From Amphritea atlantica (GTDB lineage Bacteria; Pseudomonadota; Gammaproteobacteria; Pseudomonadales; Balneatricaceae), in assembly GCF_018860855.1 (NCBI RefSeq), contig NZ_JAHKQE010000027.1, positions 1-64,000 of the forward strand: a stretch of 64,000 nucleotides of DNA, read 5' to 3'. Position numbers and translations under genes: made by a program. This document shows positions 55,530 to 64,000 of this stretch, in pieces. The notes beneath the pieces were generated by a model, which saw nothing but the letters and a program-made list of their open reading frames with translations, ran no database searches and had not been told where the DNA came from. Each line of letters begins with the position of its first letter. Within the stretch, counting starts at the first letter, position 1.

Positions 55530-57240
55530 GGGATATCTCCGCGGATTGATCTGCACTGAGGTTGATGACTTGATCAAACTGAGTCTGTGCGTCCCGGTGG
55601 CTACTGATCAGAACAATGCCGCCGTTTGCCGCGAACTGTTGCAGGCCTGCCATAAAGGCTTGGGCGTTCTCCTGATCTAAGTTAGCGGTCGGCTCATCCA
55701 ATAGTAGTAGGTCTGGCTGGTGTAAAAAGACCCGTGCGAGGGCAATGCGTTGTGCTTGGCCACCGGAGAGAAACCCGCCACTGTCGCTGACGCAGTAGTC
55801 CAATTGCTCGGGTAATGCGTCGACGAGCTGTGCGGCACGGGCCTGTTTGAGGGCATCATATAGTTGTTCATCACTGAACTCTCTGCCAAGGCATAGATTA
55901 TGGCGGATACTGTCAAACAGTAGCTCAGGTTGCTGCGTCATATAACCGATGCGTTGCTGCCAGTGGCGGTTGTTGAAAATATTGATCGCTGTTTGATTCA
56001 CCTCTACCTGCCCACTGATCGCTGGATGTAGGCCAGCAAGAGTGTCCAGTAAGGTGCTTTTACCCACCCCTGATGGACCTGTTAGGAGAGTGATCTGCCC
56101 ACGTTTCAGATTGCAGCTGAGAGGCTTGCCAATCGCGGTATCACCATAGCCGGTTTGCAGTTGCTGTAGGCTGATTTGATCGATGTTCTCTGCCGGTGTT
56201 TGTTTGGCTTCGGTGGCGCTAATGGGCTGCAATTGTAGTAATTTCAGCAGATGATCTGCGACACTGCTGGCGTCGGCTCGGGCATGGTAGAGCGCACCTA
56301 AGCGGCGTAGCGGCAGATAGAATTCCGGTGCGAGCATAAGCAGGAATATACCGTGGCTTAGGGTGAGTGTGTCTTGCCACATCCCGATCTGATACTTATC
56401 CAGATAGAGTAATCCTAGGTAAACCGCCACCATGGCGATACTGATTGCACTGAAAAACTCAAGTAAGGTGCCGGATAGAAATGCGAGCCGTAGCACCTGC
56501 ATGGTCGAGTGGCGAAACTTCTCTGACTGTTTAAATAGGCTTTGTTGCTCTTCATCGCAGCGGTTGGCGAGTTGTAACGCTGAGATGCCTTTAATCCGGT
56601 CTGACAGCAGGTTACCGAGTCGTGTTAGCTCCGTTAGATTGCGACGGCTGGCTTCGGCGGCCTTGTGGCCGACAATAATCATAAATAAGGGGACTAATGG
56701 TGCTGAGAGTGCCAATAATAGCGGTACCAGCCAGCCACTCCAGAGGCAGGCGAGCATGATGAGCAGAGGGGTGAGCATGGCCAGTCGTTGTTGTGGTAGA
56801 AATTCGGCAAAGTAATCTCGGGTGCTGTCGATTTCACTACTGAGCAGGTTGCTGAGTTCTGCGCTACTGAAATGTTGTTCTAAGTTAAGCTGTAAATCGG
56901 CGCAATGCTCTAGCACCACTGCCCGTAACTGATTGCGAACGTTGATACTGGCTTTGTCCGCTAGACGGGTCTGCCAGAGTGGCAGTAGTGCCCGCAGTAT
57001 GAGTAGTGCGGCGAGTGCTAGCCAAGCACTTTGTTGCCACGGCGCTGGGCTAGCTTGGCTATAAACGGCGTTATTGATGAGCAAGGCAAATAGTGCCGTA
57101 ATGGCAATGGTGGCGGCGGTCTGCAGCACGCCTAAGCCTGTTAGCCAGCGGTTTTCCCGGCGGCTGATTTTACCCGCCAGCCGCAGTAGCTGCTGACCAT
57201 CACTGCACTGTTGCAGGGTAGAAATACTGATCTGGCTCAT
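55522..57240 (-). CDS. cydD: Thiol/haem ABC exporter subunit CydD
   Basis: ATG 57240 gives 572 residues beginning 'MSQISISTLQQC'; a start at 57339 would overlap the divergent regulator. Six-helix transmembrane domain (about 30-300) and NBD with 'LLTGPSGVGKSTLLD' (Walker A), 'LSGGQAQRIALARV' (signature) and 'LLLLDEPTANLD' (Walker B). With CydC it moves reduced thiols (cysteine, glutathione; haem also proposed) across the inner membrane for bd oxidase maturation. cydDC is separated from cydABX by the divergent sigma-54 regulator. Confidence 0.94.
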   Translation of the reverse strand: MSQISISTLQQCSDGQQLLRLAGKISRRENRWLTGLGVLQTAATIAITALFALLINNAVYSQASPAPWQQSAWLALAALLILRALLPLWQTRLADKASINVRNQLRAVVLEHCADLQLNLEQHFSSAELSNLLSSEIDSTRDYFAEFLPQQRLAMLTPLLIMLACLWSGWLVPLLLALSAPLVPLFMIIVGHKAAEASRRNLTELTRLGNLLSDRIKGISALQLANRCDEEQQSLFKQSEKFRHSTMQVLRLAFLSGTLLEFFSAISIAMVAVYLGLLYLDKYQIGMWQDTLTLSHGIFLLMLAPEFYLPLRRLGALYHARADASSVADHLLKLLQLQPISATEAKQTPAENIDQISLQQLQTGYGDTAIGKPLSCNLKRGQITLLTGPSGVGKSTLLDTLAGLHPAISGQVEVNQTAINIFNNRHWQQRIGYMTQQPELLFDSIRHNLCLGREFSDEQLYDALKQARAAQLVDALPEQLDYCVSDSGGFLSGGQAQRIALARVFLHQPDLLLLDEPTANLDQENAQAFMAGLQQFAANGGIVLISSHRDAQTQFDQVINLSADQSAEISHA

Positions 57241-57337
57241 CAAGGACGGCCTCTGTTGGTAAGGTGCTGGTAATAAATAGGTGAGCTTGTCATTATTGAC
57301 ACATTTTAGCCATAATTGACGGAAAAGGAGTATCGCC

Positions 57338-58654
57338 ATGACTAAAGCAAGTTGGTTGAGAACGATGCGTAATGTGCTGGATAGTTATAGCTCTCCCGCC
57401 GTTTTGATTGATGCTGATTATAATGTGGTGGCAACGAATGCGAACTATGATTTTCGCTTTGGTAGTCTGGATGAGCGTAGCTCGGCTAAATGTTACTTTC
57501 TTTCCCATGGTTATCAACGGCCTTGTGATCTTGAAGGGGAAACCTGCCCGATGCAGGAAGCCCGTGATAGCGGTCATCGGGCTAGCGTGCTGCATATACA
57601 TAATACGCCACAGGGCAAAGAGCATGTGGGTATTGAAACCATACCGATCACCGATGACGAAGAGCAAATTTACTTTATTGAGTTGATGACGCCGATTCGA
57701 GAAGTGAGTGCCGAGCCGATTGCCAATAAAATGATTGGTCGGAGTCGGGCCTTTAATGAGTTGGTAGACTTGATTCAGCGGGTTGGTAAGACCGGTACCA
57801 ATGTGTTGTTGGTGGGCTCTTCGGGGGCGGGTAAAGAGCTGGCGGCCCAAGCGATCCACGCGTCTAGTCCAAGGGCTAGCAAACCCTTCGTCACGGTGGA
57901 ATGTTCTGGTCTCACCGATAGTCTGTTTGAGAGTGAACTGTTTGGTCATATGAAAGGGGCGTTTACCGGGGCGATTCATTCGCGTACCGGATTGGTTCAG
58001 TCGGCCCATGGTGGCACTCTGTTTCTCGATGAGGTCGGTGATGTGCCGTTGCATCAACAGGTTAAATTGTTGCGGCTGATTGAGACAAAAACCTTCCGTC
58101 CGGTGGGCGATAGTAAGCCTATTGCCGCTGATTTTCGACTGGTGTGTGCAACTCATAAAGATCTGCAGATGATGGTCGAACTGGGTGAGTTTCGGGAAGA
58201 TCTGTTTCATCGTATCAGCACCTTTCCTATTCGCTTGCCATCTTTGTCTGAACGCCGTGAAGACCTGCCGTTGCTGGTGGAAAGTATTCTTTTGCGTATT
58301 GAGGATAAGGCTCCATTGCGCTTGACCGATGAGGCGTTGCAACTGTTGGCGCAGCAGCCCTTCAAGGGCAATATACGTGAGCTGAAAAACATCCTCGAAC
58401 GGGCGGTTGTGTTACGTCATGATGACCTAATCGATGTCGATGTAATCCAACGTAGTTTAAATTTGATGTCGGTATCGACATCTGTTTCTCAAAAAACAGA
58501 AGGTTTGGCTCAGTTAGCTGCGCAAGGGCTCAGCATTGAGCAAGTTGAGCAGCGTTATCTTGAAGCGTTACTGCGAGTTTATCCGGATAAGAGTCACGTT
58601 GCTGAGATAGCGGGCTGTAGTTTACGAACCCTGTATCGCAAACTGGAGCAGTGA
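57338..58654 (+). CDS. Sigma-54-dependent activator with PAS sensor, in the cyd locus
   Basis: A 438-residue bacterial enhancer-binding protein; AAAGGAG precedes ATG 57338. Residues ~10-125 form a PAS-like sensor with Cys52, Cys63 and Cys70 in 'KCYFLSHGYQRPCDLEGETC'. The AAA+ domain (~132-360) has Walker A 'GSSGAGKE' (160-167), the sigma-54 contact loop 'GAFTGA' (207-212) and Walker B 'GGTLFLDEVGD' (225-235). A Fis-type helix-turn-helix ends the protein (about 405-438). It is divergent from cydD by 97 bp and convergent with cydX, and a sigma-54 promoter lies before cydA, so it probably activates cydABX. The signal is inferred, not known; the cysteines suggest redox, haem or Fe-S sensing. No receiver domain, so not a normal response regulator. 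Confidence 0.92.
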   Translation: MTKASWLRTMRNVLDSYSSPAVLIDADYNVVATNANYDFRFGSLDERSSAKCYFLSHGYQRPCDLEGETCPMQEARDSGHRASVLHIHNTPQGKEHVGIETIPITDDEEQIYFIELMTPIREVSAEPIANKMIGRSRAFNELVDLIQRVGKTGTNVLLVGSSGAGKELAAQAIHASSPRASKPFVTVECSGLTDSLFESELFGHMKGAFTGAIHSRTGLVQSAHGGTLFLDEVGDVPLHQQVKLLRLIETKTFRPVGDSKPIAADFRLVCATHKDLQMMVELGEFREDLFHRISTFPIRLPSLSERREDLPLLVESILLRIEDKAPLRLTDEALQLLAQQPFKGNIRELKNILERAVVLRHDDLIDVDVIQRSLNLMSVSTSVSQKTEGLAQLAAQGLSIEQVEQRYLEALLRVYPDKSHVAEIAGCSLRTLYRKLEQ

Positions 58655-58672
58655 TATCACTGCCCCAGTTTG
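58639..58672. repeat. 34-bp near-perfect inverted repeat across the regulator stop codon
   Basis: CAAACTGG-A-GCAGTGAT is mirrored by ATCACTGC-C-CCAGTTTG: two 8-bp arms with a single mismatch pair. The TGA stop of the regulator (58652-58654) is inside it. It probably acts as a terminator hairpin between the convergent regulator and cydX, although no T run follows. Confidence 0.6.
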
Positions 58673-58699
58673 TACATTTATGACCCTGTATGATCAGGA

Positions 58700-58798
58700 T
58701 TATTCTTCAATTTCGTCTTGATGTTCTAGCCACATCGCATTAATGATGCCAAAGCTGCAGGCCAAAAGAACACCGAGAATCCAAGCAAAATACCACAT
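58700..58798 (-). CDS. cydX: Cytochrome bd small subunit CydX
   Basis: A 32-residue single-span protein, 'MWYFAWILGVLLACSFG' then 'IINAMWLEHQDEIEE', that matches the CydX/YbgT signature (Trp-Tyr-Phe-Ala-Trp-Ile-Leu-Gly). It is preceded by ACGGAG six bases from the ATG and lies 17 bp after the cydB stop, the normal place. CydX is an accessory subunit that stabilises the haems of cytochrome bd oxidase. It is too short for ordinary gene finding. Confidence 0.93.
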   Translation of the reverse strand: MWYFAWILGVLLACSFGIINAMWLEHQDEIEE

Positions 58799-58815
58799 AT
58801 TATTCTCCGTTAAGT

Positions 58816-59952
58816 TTAGTAGTTAGAAATATTATTCTGCTCAATAAACTCAGGCTCCACTCGGCGCCACATTTTGACATAACACCAAGTGGTGTAGATC
58901 AGAATGATGGGTACGAAGAACAGTGCTACCCAGAGCATGATTTCCAGTGTTAACTTGCTTGATGTTGCATCCCATAGGGTCAAGCTACTCGCCATGTCGG
59001 TAGATGAAGGCATAACAAACGGAAACATTGTTACACCTGCCAGCAAGATAATGACGGCTATTCCTAGCGCACTAGAGACAAAGGCGAAGCCAGAGCGCTG
59101 GGCACGCGCGAGAATGCTGGTTAGCAATGGCAGAACCACCGCGGCTAATGGTAAGCACCACAGCAGTGGGTACTGGGCGAAATTACCAAACCAGTTAGCA
59201 CTTTGAACCACGGTTTTGTTCAATGGGTTTGAGCTAGCATCACCGATGACATCGCTGCTAATGCTAAAGCCTGGGATCGCGGTGTATAACCAGATGCCGG
59301 CAATTAATAGCAGGGCGCTAAGTAGCACGCCAGATAGCGCTGCAACGGATTGGCTACGCTGCTGAATAGCACCGCCGGCGCGCATCTGCAACCAGACCGC
59401 GCCATGTTGTACTAGCATCACAACGCTCACCAAACCGCAGACAATGGCAAAGGGGTTCAGCAAGGCCCAAAACGAGCCGGTATAAGTTGACCGAGTCAAG
59501 TCGTCGAAGCTGAACGGAACACCCTGGAACAGGTTGCCGAAAGCGACACCAAAGACCAACGCGGGTACGAAGGAGCCTAAGCAGATACCTAGATCCCAGT
59601 TATTACGCCACCGTGCACTCGGCATTTTGCTTCGGTATTCAAAACCCACAGGGCGGAAGAACAGGGCGAACAAGACGAGTAACATCGCCCAGTAAAAGCC
59701 GGAGAAGGCGGTAGCATAGACCAGTGGCCAAGCCGCAAAAATGGCACCCCCTGCGGTGATGAGCCAAACCTGATTACCATCCCAGTGTGGCCCTATAGTG
59801 TTGATAATCACCCGCCGTTCGGTGTCGTTTTTACCCAATAGTGGCAGAAGCATTGCCACCCCAAGGTCAAAGCCATCGGCGATGGCAAAGCCGATTAGCA
59901 GTACGCCAACTAAAAGCCACCAGACTAAACGCAAAGTTTCATAATCAAACAT
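58816..59952 (-). CDS. cydB: Cytochrome bd ubiquinol oxidase subunit II
   Basis: A 378-residue protein (E. coli CydB 379) with about eight helices. The N-terminus '[20 protein letters not shown]' and '[20 protein letters not shown]' are hallmarks of the subunit. It carries no haem but completes the oxidase and binds ubiquinone in some family members. It overlaps the end of cydA by 8 bp, so translation is coupled. Confidence 0.96.
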   Translation of the reverse strand: MFDYETLRLVWWLLVGVLLIGFAIADGFDLGVAMLLPLLGKNDTERRVIINTIGPHWDGNQVWLITAGGAIFAAWPLVYATAFSGFYWAMLLVLFALFFRPVGFEYRSKMPSARWRNNWDLGICLGSFVPALVFGVAFGNLFQGVPFSFDDLTRSTYTGSFWALLNPFAIVCGLVSVVMLVQHGAVWLQMRAGGAIQQRSQSVAALSGVLLSALLLIAGIWLYTAIPGFSISSDVIGDASSNPLNKTVVQSANWFGNFAQYPLLWCLPLAAVVLPLLTSILARAQRSGFAFVSSALGIAVIILLAGVTMFPFVMPSSTDMASSLTLWDATSSKLTLEIMLWVALFFVPIILIYTTWCYVKMWRRVEPEFIEQNNISNY

Positions 59953-61513
59953 GCTGAGTTTCTCCTAGTTTTTCATGATGATAGCGACCGGTTTCGAGGG
60001 AGCTCGGACCTTTACGTATATATTTAACCATCAGGAAAACTTCAATACAGAGGAAAAAGGTGTAAAGGGCTGCAAAACCAGCGATGCTAAGCCACAGGTC
60101 AGTTTCACTGAGTGTTGATGTAGCAACATAGGTGGGCAGAATTTCACCAATAGCCCATGGCTGACGACCAAACTCGGCAATGAACCAGCCTGTTTCTACA
60201 CCAACCCAAGGTAGTGGTAGGCACAGTACCGCCAGTTTTAGCAGCCAGCGAGTTTTATATTCACGACGGCGGGCGGTGTAGTAGAACGCAGTAGCGAAAG
60301 TGAACAACATAATACCACCTGCGGCGACCATGATGCGGAAGGTCCAGAAGATAGGTGCGACTTGAGGGATGGTATCCCGCGCCGCTTTCTTGATCTGTTC
60401 TTCTGTTGCGTCACTGACATTCGGCGTAAAGCGAGTGAGCAGCAAACCATAGCCTAGGTCATCGCTGACCGCGCTGAAGGCTTCTCGGTTCGCTGGGGTA
60501 TCGTTACCGTTGCGCAGTAGTTGTAACAGGTCATAGGCTTTCATCCCGCTGCGAATACGCACCTCATTCATGGCAATTAGATCTTTAATGCCGGTGATCT
60601 CTTCATCCAGTGAGCGCGTGGCGATGAGCCCGAGTACCCAAGGAATGCGTACTGCGTAATCGGTGACTTGTTCTTCCTGATTAGGCAGGCCAACCACGGT
60701 GAAAGATGCGGGTGCTGGATGGGTTTCCCATTCTGCTTCGATCGCCGCGAGCTTCACTTGCTGTACTTCACCAATCTCATAACCACTTTCGTCACCGAGC
60801 AAGATCACCGAAAGGATCGATGCCAAGCCGAATGCGGAGGCGATTGCAAAAGAGCGACGAGCGAAGGCGACATCTCGTTTGCGCAGCAGGTAGAGGGCAC
60901 TGATAGAGAGCACGAACATGGCGCCGGTAACATAGCCGGCAGACACGGTGTGGACGAACTTAACCTGGGCAACGGGGTTTAACAGAACTTCAGCGAAGCT
61001 GTCCATCTCCATACGCATGGTTTCAAAGTTAAAGTAGGCGCCGACAGGGTTTTGCATCCAGCCATTGGCAATCAGAATCCACAGGGCTGAGAAGTTTGAG
61101 CCAATCGCGACCAGCCAAGTGACCCCTAGATGTTGCACCCGTGTGAGGCGATCCCAGCCGAAGAAAAATAGACCGATAAAGGTGGATTCGAGAAAGAACG
61201 CCATTAAGCCTTCAATGGCCAGTGGTGCCCCGAATATATCGCCGACATAATGGGAGTAATAGGCCCAGTTGGTGCCGAACTGAAACTCCATTGTCAGTCC
61301 GGTGGTAACGCCGAGGGCAAAGTTGATACCAAAGAGTTTGCCCCAGAAGCGAGTCATATCCTTATAGATCTGTTTACCGGTCATAACATAGACCGATTCC
61401 ATGATCGCAAGCATAAATGATAACCCCAGCGTTAGGGGCACAAAGAGAAAGTGATACATCGCGGTGAGGGCGAATTGCCAGCGCGATAATTCGACAACCG
61501 TTTCAGAAACCAT
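59945..61513 (-). CDS. cydA: Cytochrome bd ubiquinol oxidase subunit I
   Basis: A 522-residue CydA of the long Q-loop type (E. coli 522). The haem b595 ligand His lies in '[18 protein letters not shown]'; the quinol-binding loop and '[18 protein letters not shown]' (GRQPW) are present. CydA binds haems b558, b595 and d and reduces O2 to water with ubiquinol; the enzyme has high oxygen affinity and resists NO and sulfide. It is the first gene of cydABX. A sequence fitting a sigma-54 promoter lies 99-114 bp upstream. Confidence 0.97.
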   Translation of the reverse strand: MVSETVVELSRWQFALTAMYHFLFVPLTLGLSFMLAIMESVYVMTGKQIYKDMTRFWGKLFGINFALGVTTGLTMEFQFGTNWAYYSHYVGDIFGAPLAIEGLMAFFLESTFIGLFFFGWDRLTRVQHLGVTWLVAIGSNFSALWILIANGWMQNPVGAYFNFETMRMEMDSFAEVLLNPVAQVKFVHTVSAGYVTGAMFVLSISALYLLRKRDVAFARRSFAIASAFGLASILSVILLGDESGYEIGEVQQVKLAAIEAEWETHPAPASFTVVGLPNQEEQVTDYAVRIPWVLGLIATRSLDEEITGIKDLIAMNEVRIRSGMKAYDLLQLLRNGNDTPANREAFSAVSDDLGYGLLLTRFTPNVSDATEEQIKKAARDTIPQVAPIFWTFRIMVAAGGIMLFTFATAFYYTARRREYKTRWLLKLAVLCLPLPWVGVETGWFIAEFGRQPWAIGEILPTYVATSTLSETDLWLSIAGFAALYTFFLCIEVFLMVKYIRKGPSSLETGRYHHEKLGETQHV

Positions 61514-61611
61514 AGTTTAAATCCTTCATTAGTTCGGCGCTCTAATCGATAGAGCGTCAAACGTGTAGACACAGAGTCAGTGCTCAACGACTCAAGCTAT
61601 AACTGTGTTAC

Positions 61612-61627
61612 AGCAAAGACTGTACCA
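61612..61627 (-). promoter_or_regulatory. Sigma-54 (-24/-12) promoter of cydABX
   Basis: On the minus strand TGGTAC-AGTCT-TTGCT matches the sigma-54 consensus TGGCAC-N5-TTGCW, with GG and GC separated by exactly ten bases. It is oriented towards cydA, 99 bp before the ATG. No equally good sigma-70 pair was noticed nearer the gene. Confidence 0.78.
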
Positions 61628-61750
61628 AATAACTAAAAAGACAATAACGTATTGTTTTGTCTATTTTTATTATGAAGGGGTCCTCTGTTTAAGAAGCCTC
61701 TTAGCGCAACATTTGTCATTATGACGCAAAAAATGGCAAAAAAACTGTGA

Positions 61751-61792
61751 CATAGCGTCGCAGGTTGCTTTAAGACAAATATGGCATAGCGT
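61751..61792. promoter_or_regulatory. Pair of CATAGCGT repeats, probable enhancer sites
   Basis: CATAGCGT occurs at 61751-61758 and again at 61785-61792, spaced by 34 bp (about three helical turns). Each is part of a small dyad: GAC-atagc-GTC and GGCA-tagcg-TGCC. They lie about 125-165 bp upstream of the sigma-54 site, the usual enhancer distance. The rest of 61514-62002 is AT-rich, with a small ACAATA-ACG-TATTGT dyad at 61641. Confidence 0.55.
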
Positions 61793-62002
61793 GCCGGTCC
61801 GTCATGCCTCGAATGGGCTGTAAGCGGATGTAGATAATCTGTCTTAATATTGCATTTATAGCATAAAAAAATACCGAAAAGTATTTACTCAATACGACTA
61901 CCTTGGTTATTGAGTCTGCACTTTAGCTGCTTTTGTGCCCATTCAGGGCTTTATGTTTAAAAAGACAACTCAAAAAGTTATTAACGCTGACGGGGTAAAT
62001 AT

Positions 62003-64000
62003 TTAAGGCTGGTTTAACTGAGCACTTTCCTGTGCCTGCATTAATGCAATCAGTTTTTCTAAGGGAAGAGGGGGGCTAAACAGAAAACCTTGTACCTGAT
62101 CGCAGTTATATTGGGTTACAAAGGTTAATTGTTCTTGGGTTTCTACGCCTTCGGCAACGACCTTAAGGTTCAGGTTGTGGGCCATATCGATAATGGTTTT
62201 GACGATCATCTCATCGTCATGATCACGCCCTATATCGCGAATAAATGAGCGATCTATTTTGAGAGTGTTTAGTGGTAAACGTTTTAAGCGACTGAGGGAT
62301 GAGTAAGCGATACCGAAGTCATCAATGGATATCTCTATGCCGAGGGTACGAATCTGATCGAGCTGTTTCAGCAGGGAATCATTTTCAGTGGCCATGACCG
62401 TTTCGGTTACTTCAAGATCCAGGGATGACCCTGGAAAGCCGGTCTTGGTGAGTACATCGGCGATTCGCGTGTAAAGATCATGGCGTATAAAGTGTGCTGG
62501 TGAAAAGTTAACGGATAACTGGAGTTTATATCCGAATTGCTGGTGCAGTTGAAGGATGTCCTGACATGCTTTATGCATCACCCACTGATCGACCTGGCCA
62601 ATAAGCCCTTGATCTTCCGCGAGCGGAATAAACTCTTCTGGGGAGATAGCGTCCTCTTCTGCGTCGAACCAGCGTATTAAAGCTTCTACCCCGACAATGG
62701 CGGATCGACGGGTGCACCACTTGGGTTGGTAGTAAACCTGAAACAGGTTGTTATCGATGGCGTGTCTTAGTTTTTGTGCCAGCTGAATACGCCGTTCTGA
62801 ATGGATATTCATCTGCTTATCGAAAAAGTTAAATTGGTTGCGGCCCGCGGCTTTAGAAGAGTACATAGCGGTATCAGCATGCTTTACGAGGGTGATTGCA
62901 TCAGGCCCGTCGTCAGGATAAACACTAATACCGATACTAGTGGTGACCTGTAGGTTTAAATCATCAATGATGACCGGTTTTTTAACCTCTTCAATGAGTT
63001 TTACTGCGATATTCGTGGCATGGTCTTGTGATGTGCTAACCGTGAGTACTGCAAACTCATCACCACCAAAACGGGCGAGGGTGTCGCTTGCTCTGAGGCA
63101 GTTTTTTAATCGTGAGGATAGCTCTATGAGTAACTGATCACCCATATCGTGGCCGAGGGTGTCATTGATATCTTTAAAGCGATCGAGATCGAGAAACATG
63201 ACGGTCAGTTGCTCACCTTGGCGGCTGGCATAGTTGATCGCGGCATTTAGCTTCTTGTCGAAAGTTGAACGGTTGGGTAGACCGGTTAGATTATCGTGAA
63301 AGGCCTGATGTTCTAGTTGTTCTGTGAGCCGTAGTAGTTCTGCGGTGCGGTCCTTAACTTTCTTTTCCAGTAGTTGCCGGGCATCCTGCAGCTCGTTTTC
63401 CCGCGTCTGAATTTGCTCAATCATCCGGTTGAAATCGTTTGCTAAGCTGCCGATTTCATCTCTAGAGCGGTTACGGACTCTAAGTTGGTAATTGCGTGTA
63501 CGGGTGATTTTCCGAGCAGTGCTGGCGAGCCGAGTAATCGGACGAGTGATAATGTTTTGAGCCACACTGGAGAGCAACAAAGCGACGATGAGTGATAGTA
63601 AAAAGACGACAAAGGCGATGCCAATCTGGTCACGTTGGCGTTTTTTTAGATAGCTAAGGTCGGTGAGTAACAGGGTAAAGCCGACAGTTTCTTGATCGAC
63701 CTTGACCGGACGAATGACATAAAGGCTCCCGTTGAGCTCTCCCTCTAGGCTGTCCGGTAGTGGCGGAGTCGGGTAATTCTGGGGTGAGTATTGGGCAAAT
63801 ATCCGTTTATTGGCATCGTACACCACCGCGAGGACGATATTGCGAACATTTTTCAGGGACTCGAGGGTCATGCGGACAGATTCGGGGTCTTCAAATGTCA
63901 GCGCAGCGATGGAGTTATTACTAATAATATCAGCCTGTGAGCGTAGATTCTCTGTTAGCTGTAACTTGGAATCATGCCAATCATTCACGGCAAACCCTGT
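62003..64000 (-). CDS. GGDEF-EAL cyclic-di-GMP protein with HAMP, N-terminus outside window
   Basis: The frame stays open to the right edge ('TGFAV' is read before the first internal GTG), so the N-terminal membrane helix is cut off. Visible parts: periplasmic sensor (about 120 residues), a second transmembrane helix ('IGIAFVVFLLSLIVALLLSS'), HAMP, a short coiled coil, GGDEF with 'RFGGDEFAVL' and an upstream RASD (I-site), and EAL with 'GVEALIRWFD', 'LDLEVTET' and 'DDFGIAYSSL'. Both domains look intact, although loop 6 has IAY for the usual TGY. It makes and/or degrades cyclic-di-GMP at the membrane. The gene is downstream of the cyd promoter region but on the same strand. Confidence 0.93.
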   Translation of the reverse strand, partial: TGFAVNDWHDSKLQLTENLRSQADIISNNSIAALTFEDPESVRMTLESLKNVRNIVLAVVYDANKRIFAQYSPQNYPTPPLPDSLEGELNGSLYVIRPVKVDQETVGFTLLLTDLSYLKKRQRDQIGIAFVVFLLSLIVALLLSSVAQNIITRPITRLASTARKITRTRNYQLRVRNRSRDEIGSLANDFNRMIEQIQTRENELQDARQLLEKKVKDRTAELLRLTEQLEHQAFHDNLTGLPNRSTFDKKLNAAINYASRQGEQLTVMFLDLDRFKDINDTLGHDMGDQLLIELSSRLKNCLRASDTLARFGGDEFAVLTVSTSQDHATNIAVKLIEEVKKPVIIDDLNLQVTTSIGISVYPDDGPDAITLVKHADTAMYSSKAAGRNQFNFFDKQMNIHSERRIQLAQKLRHAIDNNLFQVYYQPKWCTRRSAIVGVEALIRWFDAEEDAISPEEFIPLAEDQGLIGQVDQWVMHKACQDILQLHQQFGYKLQLSVNFSPAHFIRHDLYTRIADVLTKTGFPGSSLDLEVTETVMATENDSLLKQLDQIRTLGIEISIDDFGIAYSSLSRLKRLPLNTLKIDRSFIRDIGRDHDDEMIVKTIIDMAHNLNLKVVAEGVETQEQLTFVTQYNCDQVQGFLFSPPLPLEKLIALMQAQESAQLNQP

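Noticed and set aside
57293-58342. 349-residue antisense open frame opposite the sigma-54 regulator
   Set aside because: The plus-strand product is an unambiguous PAS-AAA-Fis protein, and the antisense frame has no domain.
61782-61795. Possible sigma-54 promoter in the GGCA-tagcg-TGCC dyad (minus strand GGCACG...GC)
   Set aside because: GG and GC are 8 bases apart, not 10, so it cannot act as a -24/-12 promoter; it is treated as a possible enhancer site.

Overview
The window looks like a chromosomal segment of a marine-type gammaproteobacterium of the Oceanospirillales/Pseudomonadales kind. This is inferred from gene families and gene order; I cannot name the genus. The block gmhB - glyS - glyQ - lauroyl acyltransferase - trkH/trkA - rsmB - fmt - def - LysM protein - dprA - tsaC - hemF - aroE resembles the oriC-proximal block of Pseudomonas. 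Two near-perfect 16-bp parS sites (4647 and 8663) flank glyQS, which independently argues that the replication origin is near, probably left of the window. No rRNA, transposase, integrase, prophage or CRISPR array was found.

Layout. 1-9.6 kb: a truncated metallo-beta-lactamase-fold gene, a DUF3095 protein, zntB, a glycerophosphodiesterase, then gmhB, glyS, glyQ and an LpxL-type acyltransferase, with the two parS sites. 9.6-23 kb: potassium uptake (trkH, trkA), translation initiation and rRNA modification (rsmB, fmt, def), LysM protein, dprA, purE, tsaC, hemF, aroE and a Lon-like protease. 23-32 kb: a phosphoethanolamine-transferase-like enzyme, a membrane protein, a gamma-carbonic anhydrase, prlC-yheV-tag, a PQQ-type sugar dehydrogenase and a lone TAXI binding protein. 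32-36.6 kb: a zinc island, zur-znuC-znuB-MATE facing znuA across a Zur box. 36.6-37.5 kb: two tandem tRNA-Leu(CAG) genes with a good promoter, a 100-bp palindromic repeat and a small gene. 37.6-45 kb: a GcvA-type LysR regulator and an iron locus (imelysin, di-heme oxidoreductase, imelysin-like, DUF1513, LbtU-like porin) behind a probable Fur box. 45-50.8 kb: a peroxiredoxin-glutaredoxin fusion, nhaB, and copA with cueR and a CueR-type promoter with 19-bp spacing. 51-53.8 kb: a phosphoribosyltransferase and a second-type EF-G. 53.9-61.9 kb: a complete cytochrome bd locus, cydDC, a divergent sigma-54 activator and cydABX. 62-64 kb: a GGDEF-EAL protein running off the right edge.

The most interesting inference is in the cytochrome bd locus. 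Upstream of cydA lies a sequence fitting the -24/-12 sigma-54 promoter (TGGTAC-N5-TTGCT). Two copies of CATAGCGT lie about 125-165 bp further upstream, where an enhancer would sit. Between cydDC and cydABX is a PAS-AAA-Fis activator with an intact GAFTGA loop and three cysteines in its sensor domain. This suggests bd oxidase controlled by sigma-54 and a dedicated redox or gas sensor, which I do not recognise as an established arrangement. Metal homeostasis is the other theme: zinc, copper and iron systems each come with a recognisable operator.
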